From Chara braunii (Eukaryota > Streptophyta > Charophyceae > Charales > Characeae), in contig BFEA01000608.1 of assembly GCA_003427395.1 (NCBI GenBank), forward strand, positions 175,101 to 229,389: a stretch of DNA of 54,289 bases. Direction: 5' to 3'. Shown here piece after piece: positions 48,862-54,289 of the stretch. Below the pieces are notes generated by a model. That model searched no databases. It was given only the letters and a program-made list of their open reading frames with translations, and had not been told where the DNA came from. Both the position numbers and the translations under genes were made by a program. Numbering within the stretch: position 1 is the stretch's first letter; each line of letters opens with the position of its first letter.

Positions 48862-51800
48862 AAGGAAGCTTACTTTAACATTTTTCTATGACATGATTCT
48901 CACACAAGTGCTCCCAGAGCTATTTTTCCCAGATTCAGTGTTTACCCCAGCCTTGGCCTAACCAGTGTGAATGGTTCGGCCTACCGGGTCGCTGCAAGGA
49001 TGCGCAACAATACGCATTGCATTTGGGCCAAAGATCACCAGGCAGGCGAGAAAGAACATTTGTCTGATTCTTCCGACATTTTTCCCTCTGATTCTTCTGA
49101 CATTTTTCACTTTAGAAGGATTCACTATGTCCGCTATGTTCGGGAATACGAAGTCTAGTGGCGCAATTTCTCAAATTAAGGCGGCTCAGCCTTCGGCCCT
49201 TCTTTTCAAAGACACTGATAGCTCAACGAGCTAAAGGCTCCCACAGGCCGGCTTTTCTTGGGTTTTTCTTATCAGCTCCTCCAGCCTCTCCCACTTCGTG
49301 GCCTTCAAATATCGACGAACATACAATAGGAAGAGTCGAATTGTACACGTTCAACGAGCAGGTCACGTCACTTTACTCCTTGATATGCGGAAAGTGATTC
49401 ACCGCCTGGCAGCTTTAGGTTTTCGTGGCAAATCGGGGAGACCTCCCTAACTCAGAGGAATCATACCCTATATCCTTGATTGTTCTCAAATTCTTTCAGA
49501 ATCTTTTGCCAAACCTGATGCGAATTGAAACTTTTCAAAGCTGGAACAACCAGATTTTTTTGCCGCACTCGGTATAGATCAAACCTGCCCGCGACCTCCA
49601 CTTGCCATTGAGCCCATTAACCATCAGGAAAACTGGTGTGTCAACTGACGTTCAATAGGCCTGGACTCCAACAAGGCCATCAGTATGCTACGTTCAGAGT
49701 CTTCCGACCCAGCTGACGCTTGCGTTTTTCACAACCAAACTTTACCAAAGTACCAGTAAACTTCCTGAACCTATTTCTCATCCCTGCCCGAGAGCCACAA
49801 GTGGCACCAGATCCAAAAATTGAAGTCCCTCTTACACCCTCGCATACAATTAGCAAAAGGTGTTTCCAACTTTCCCACGCATTCACACATGCTTTCTGCA
49901 CATCGAGAAAATTACTTTCTGTACGCATCATGACGTTGGGATTGGCAAAGGGTTATCACATTTTGCTTTACAAGCATGGCGCAATAAAGGGAGTGTGTTG
50001 ACTGAAACGAAATGAAAGGATTCACGTGTCTCAGAGACCCATAGTCCTGGTACCGGGTACCAATTTCCCGCTGTACGTAGACCCCTGTGCCTAGGTCGTG
50101 TAATATTTTTCAATAGGCCGTAGATTCAGTCCATAGGGGTCAGTAGCAATCAGTGTTAGTCAGAGGTCCTGTACCAAACACATGTCAAGCCGCGGTCAAA
50201 TCGCAGCTCTGTACAAGTGAAGTCCTATGACGGTCTGGATCATTGCAGGACCTTGCACGACCAATGTCACGAGTTCAATTTTGGAAGTCCCTGCATGCAT
50301 AAACGAAAAGTTGCAGCCACTGTTGTCACATTGGGCTATCGCGAAAGCGCTGATGCGTTATTGTGCAACAATGACCGGGATGCTTGAGCAGTGAGTGTTC
50401 GCAGAGTAGTCGACAGTGCCCGGCACCATAGTATTAGAGCGCAGCTCAGTAGAGAGAGAGTGAAGACAGAGAGCCATCATAAGAGACCAGTGGATGGACT
50501 GACAGAAACCGGTCCGACCGCCTGACCGATCGACAGACACAGACAGAGTGGGTTCATACTCGCCTGCTGATGTTATTGTCGGCCATACCCGCAGAGCACG
50601 AGAGAGCTGGGTACATAATTTCAAGTTCGCAATTAAGTTCCAATCGTACTCAAATCGTATACATGTCAGCTTTTTGTCTATTTCGAGTCCGAAGCACGTG
50701 TGAAGTGTGATGCAGCACGTGTGAACTGGTGTATCACTGGGGTAGTATCCAGGCGGTATCTCGTTGCCTTCATTCAAGTTTGTGATCAAGAAGGCTGAGC
50801 AGGGATGTGAACATCGAGCGTGATTGGAGAAAGGTGCCTCGCACTGGAGAAGTCCCTCGTTGATGACAGTGCGCCGCTAGATGAAAAGACTGGCGCTAAA
50901 AGCAAGTAGGTCAGTCCATTAATCTAGAGATCGGTACCAACAGATACAGCTGGCACACACAGGGACAACAAGTTGCTAGCGTATGTTGAGGAGACCGAAT
51001 GCCAGGATGGAGAGACAGTAGGCGCCCATTGACAGGGGATGTTAAGATGAGGGAAGGAGCGTGAGAAAACGGAGCTGCTGCCAGGTTGAAAGAGGATACC
51101 TGGAAGGCACTGTAGCAGGCCACACGTGTCAGGCAGGAGGCTGCCTGTGAAAATGAAAGCCCACAGAGCTTGCAGAAGGCGCCAAGGAAGAGGCTACGAC
51201 TGAACGCAAAGTAAGAAAAGCGATTGATTACATAATTGAGCAAAGAAGGAAAGGAGAATTATGCTCCGTGAGGTTTCAGTAGGCTAGAGCAATCAACGAA
51301 TTCAATCCCACCGGGCCATCGTCAATTTTCAATTCCCATTAGCTAAGGGTTCAGTCTAGATAAGAGCCGGGATAGTTGGATTTGGCCGGCGGACTGTTCC
51401 AAACGATACAAGAAAGGTATTGAACCACCAGTGCATGCCAGCTATCGGCCTCAGGCCCCTTTTGGAGGCTTCCTGTCATCAATTTCTTTCATCGGCGACG
51501 CGCGAGCCTCCGAAATTGTAGGAGAGGCTCAATCGGACTCTCAAGTTGGCTGGAGCCATGTACTGGAGGGCAAGGCAAAGGGGGAAGCGGACAGCGATCA
51601 AAGAGCATGGAGCAGGCTTCATCAAGAGAAGCACCTTGTCATGTGCCTTGTTTGATTACAGTCTAGCCCCAAGGACCAGTACTGACTGCATGCTTGTGAA
51701 CCACATGCTCACAAGTGATGACAAGTCTCTAGTGTTGAGACACAGTGGAGATACCACCTGGTCTCATCCTCCTGTCTGCGATGGTAAATACTTTCTTGAG

Positions 51801-52590
51801 GACCTCCGGGCTGTAGCGAGGCAACAATCAGCCATAACCCACTAGTTCAGTCAATCTGGGATTAGTCAACGTCTCGTTAGTCGAAGTCAACGCCACATGG
51901 GTCAAATTCAGTGGGGTGGAGTACAAAGACCAGGGAGGGTCTAAATCTAGGATGTGGTGGAGCCAGGCCCAGAGAGGCCAACTGCCATACTAGTTCCCCA
52001 AAATGTATGACCATCCCATGTTTGCTTTTCTTGCATTTTCTGTTCTCTTCCAACCCCTCGTCTACTTTCTCTTCCCCCTGAGATTCCGGTGATGTGTACA
52101 GTTCCTGGCTATAGAACACTGTAGTGAAAGACAGACTCTGCGGCCAGGGGCTCCAGGCTACCAAGAACCACAAAGGAAGAGGAGACACCGAAAGATAGGG
52201 GAAGGCAGAGAAGAAAAAGGAAGAAGGGAGAAAGAGGAGAAGGGAGGAAGAGGAATAGTGTCACATATAGGAGAATCTTCCGGTATTGGTACCCGCACAT
52301 GGATGTAACACGCGAGGCAACTCTGGCCCTCAATAATCAGGCTGCAATCCCGGGCATGCAAAAACAATTAGAAGAGAAATTCAAGAGATCACAAAAATGA
52401 TGGAGTATAACTGGATTATTGGAGTGAATCAAAATTTTACTATCATTTTAGTGCTTTCACATCTCAATATTCAGGCTGCGATCAAGGGAATGCAAAGACG
52501 ATTAGAAGAGAAAGAAGATGACGCGAAAGGATAAGGTTCGAGTGAATCAAATTTTAGTGCCCTCATCGCTAGTTTTACTACCCTGAACAC
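48862..52590. other. Mostly unrecognised sequence
   Basis: Around 51423-51680 the words TTGAACCACCAGTGCATGCC and GCGAGCCTCCGAAATTG recall the TTAAACCACC elements. GTCAACG/GTCAACGCC words cluster at 51868-51895. Region 50340-51240 has no repeat partner in this window and could hold the LTR of the downstream retrotransposon relic, but LTR ends and a PBS are not seen. Purine-rich sequence fills 52190-52260. Confidence 0.35.
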
Positions 52591-52877
52591 GAGTATATGT
52601 TTAAGGCCGAATTGAGAAGTAATCACCCGGAGGAGAGGACGGAAGCAAGTCAGGATGGGAGGCGTGAGCAGGAGGAGCCAAGCGACGAACTGGCAGGCAA
52701 TTGCTACTGGTACAAGATGAGGCTCCCTGACCCCTACCACGGTAGCAAGGACAAGAACATTAATGTCTGGATAGCTCAAGTTAAGGACGTTTATGTTCGT
52801 TGAGCAGATCGCCCTAACCCCCCAGGTAGTATTTACATGCACTGCAATTCAGGGGGATGCCAAAGCCTAAGTAGTGC

Positions 52878-53057
52878 GGCAGCCGCCAGAGAGGGGATGC
52901 TAAAGCATGAGCAATGCAGCTGATGGTAGAGAGTGGTTTTGGGGACCTACTGCGTCTATACGCTGGCGGCAGCCGCCGGAGAGGGGATGCTAAAGTATGA
53001 GCAATGCAGCTGATGGTAGAGAGTGGTTTTGGGGACCTACTGCGTCTATACGCTGCC
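52878..53057 (+). repeat. Tandem duplication, 90-bp unit, two copies
   Basis: GGCAGCCGCC(A/G)GAGAGGGG, ATGCTAAAG(C/T)ATGAGCAATG and CTACTGCGTCTATACGCTG, two units nearly identical. It multiplies part of the decayed gag. Confidence 0.9.
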
Positions 53058-53440
53058 AGTGAGTCGCTAACTAAGTTCCTTCGATTGAAGGACCAGAATA
53101 CAGGAGTCGAGAGCATGCACCAGATTATGAATGTTCTTATGAATATAAATGGTCCAGCACAGAAGCCTTGATCTGCTGAATGGACTACCTCATAGCGACG
53201 CAGGGTCATGGGTCACTCCACCACAGCAACTGGTGCAGATCCACCTCTCTATGCCCTAGTCCATTAATTCAAGTCTTCTCTGCAGAGATGAGCCAAGAAC
53301 GCTTCGATTACTGAAAGTATACCGAGCGGGCCAGCCACTGAGCAACGCTGGAGGAACTGCACGATCTTCCTCTCTCCTCTGGACTCAAGAAGGCTAGTAC
53401 CTTGAAAGGCAAAACAAGGTTGTCATTAAAAATAAAAAAA

Positions 53441-53965
53441 AGGTTGTCATTAATGTTCCCACCAGGGAACAAGTCTTTGTGTCCTTTGAAGGATGAGAAG
53501 CTGAGTTAGTCCCTATAGATGACATACAAGATGATGGTGACGCCCGTATGCTCAGGGAGGGGACTAAGCTGCAGTTGAGACATGTAGGGCCAGGCAACAA
53601 GGAAGAGGTGGTGGTAATAGTAGGTCCATAGCACAAGGCAGAGGCGGTGGTTGGCGTCCGCCACAGCAAGTAGCGCAGTGGCAGATTGCACCTCGTGGGC
53701 AGAGGTTGTCATTAATGTTCCCACCAGGGACCAAGTCTTTGTGTTCTTTGAAGGATGAGAAGCTGAGTTAGTTCCTATAGATGACATACAAGATGATTGT
53801 GACGCCCGTATGCTCAGGGAGGGGACTAAGCTGCAGTTGAGGCATGTAGGGCCAGGCAACAAGGAAGGGGTGGTGGTAATAGTAGGTCCATAGCACAAGG
53901 CAGAGGCAGTGGTTGGCGTCCGCGACAGCAAGTAGCGCAGCGGCAGATTGCACCTCGTGGCCAGA
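53441..53965 (+). repeat. Tandem duplication, 262-bp unit, two copies
   Basis: Units start AGGTTGTCATTAATGTTCCC at 53441 and 53703 and differ at a few bases. They lie within the decayed gag, probably in the linker before the zinc knuckle. A short extra AAGGTTGTCATTAA precedes unit 1 at 53416. Confidence 0.9.
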
Positions 53966-54289
53966 GAAGGTTCCCACCGCATCCAGGGCATGAGGAGGGC
54001 CAGCCCTGGAGACGAAAGAACCTGTCAGAGTCCGAGCGTGTCAACGCCGAGATAACCAAGAATGCTTCGCATGTGGGAAGCCAGGCAACATTATTCCCTT
54101 CTGCCGCTGAGGAACAAACCAGCACCACAGCCATAACAGGGGCAGCAACAAGCAAAAGGGAATGGCCAGTGGAAGTAGCGACCGCTTGTACTAGAGCTGT
54201 GAGTGTCAGTGATGAAGAAGCGCATGCAGAAGGTAAACCTTCCCACTCACATGTCAAGGCAGAGGTTGACTTAGCCAACCACTCAGACA

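Larger units (their letters stand above)
52597..54289 (+). pseudogene. Second retrotransposon gag, heavily decayed
   Basis: The frame at 52597-52803 encodes RLPDPYHGSKDKNINVWIAQ, the PDPF-G-KD-N---W---V pattern at the start of gypsy capsid domains. Downstream pieces in changing frames are IQGDAKA (about 52848), MSQERFDY with LEELHDLPLSS (about 53289-53385), and the zinc-knuckle-like CFACGKPGNIIPFC (54063-54104), where the His of CX2CX4HX4C is Asn. Many stops and frameshifts, two tandem duplications and no intact long ORF show it is dead. Pol would lie beyond the right end of the window. It is a different family from the element at 34.1 kb. Confidence 0.7.

Noticed and set aside
50340-51240. 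LTR of the second retrotransposon
   Set aside because: No repeated partner, no TG...CA pair and no primer-binding site could be identified.

Overview
This is a eukaryotic nuclear window dominated by transposable elements and simple repeats. Canonical GT-AG introns, a plant-type ELMO-domain gene with introns of 0.9 to about 8 kb, a plant/algal Ty3/gypsy element, four U6 snRNA-derived copies, tRNA-derived SINEs and many hairpin MITEs rule out a prokaryote or a compact genome. The gag and pol wording, the loose intron-rich gene and the abundant repeats look most like a charophyte green alga such as Chara. That assignment comes from remembered family resemblance, not from a search.  The only host protein-coding gene I can support lies on the minus strand between about 25.2 and 12.1 kb. 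Four exons (25047-25162, 24082-24136, 19973-20093, 12062-12156) join in consistent reading phase and encode the core of an ELMO/CED-12 (ELMOD) domain protein. One exon between the third and fourth, and the N- and C-terminal exons, could not be placed.  Layout. 0-3.4 kb: two diverged copies of a long dispersed repeat; the second is interrupted by a fragment carrying a structurally perfect organelle-type tRNA-His(GUG). 3.4-11.8 kb: a U6 pseudogene, hairpin MITEs, four sets of tandem duplications, a SINE and a short GC-ended element. 11.8-25.2 kb: the ELMO gene, whose introns hold two U6 pseudogenes, a solo LTR, SINE relics, MITEs and microsatellites. 25.2-34.1 kb: a hairpin-MITE cluster, long (GA)n/(CT)n tracts and foldback elements. 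34.1-41.6 kb: a decayed Ty3/gypsy retrotransposon with 5' LTR, primer-binding site, leader, gag with two in-frame stops, and pol with frameshifts, a 570-base assembly gap and a 3' end cut inside integrase. 42-48.9 kb: a foldback with nested MITEs, a Mutator-like MITE, an intact-looking U6 sequence and a second SINE. 49-54.3 kb: mostly unrecognised sequence, ending in a second, heavily decayed retrotransposon gag.  No operon, CRISPR array, phage or clearly new multi-gene system is present. The most unusual features are the family of about 110-bp terminal palindromes (about 13 copies plus a 564-bp relative), the TTGAC array in the retrotransposon leader, the integrase/LTR chimeric junction at a 9-nt microhomology, and the organelle-type tRNA inside a nuclear repeat.
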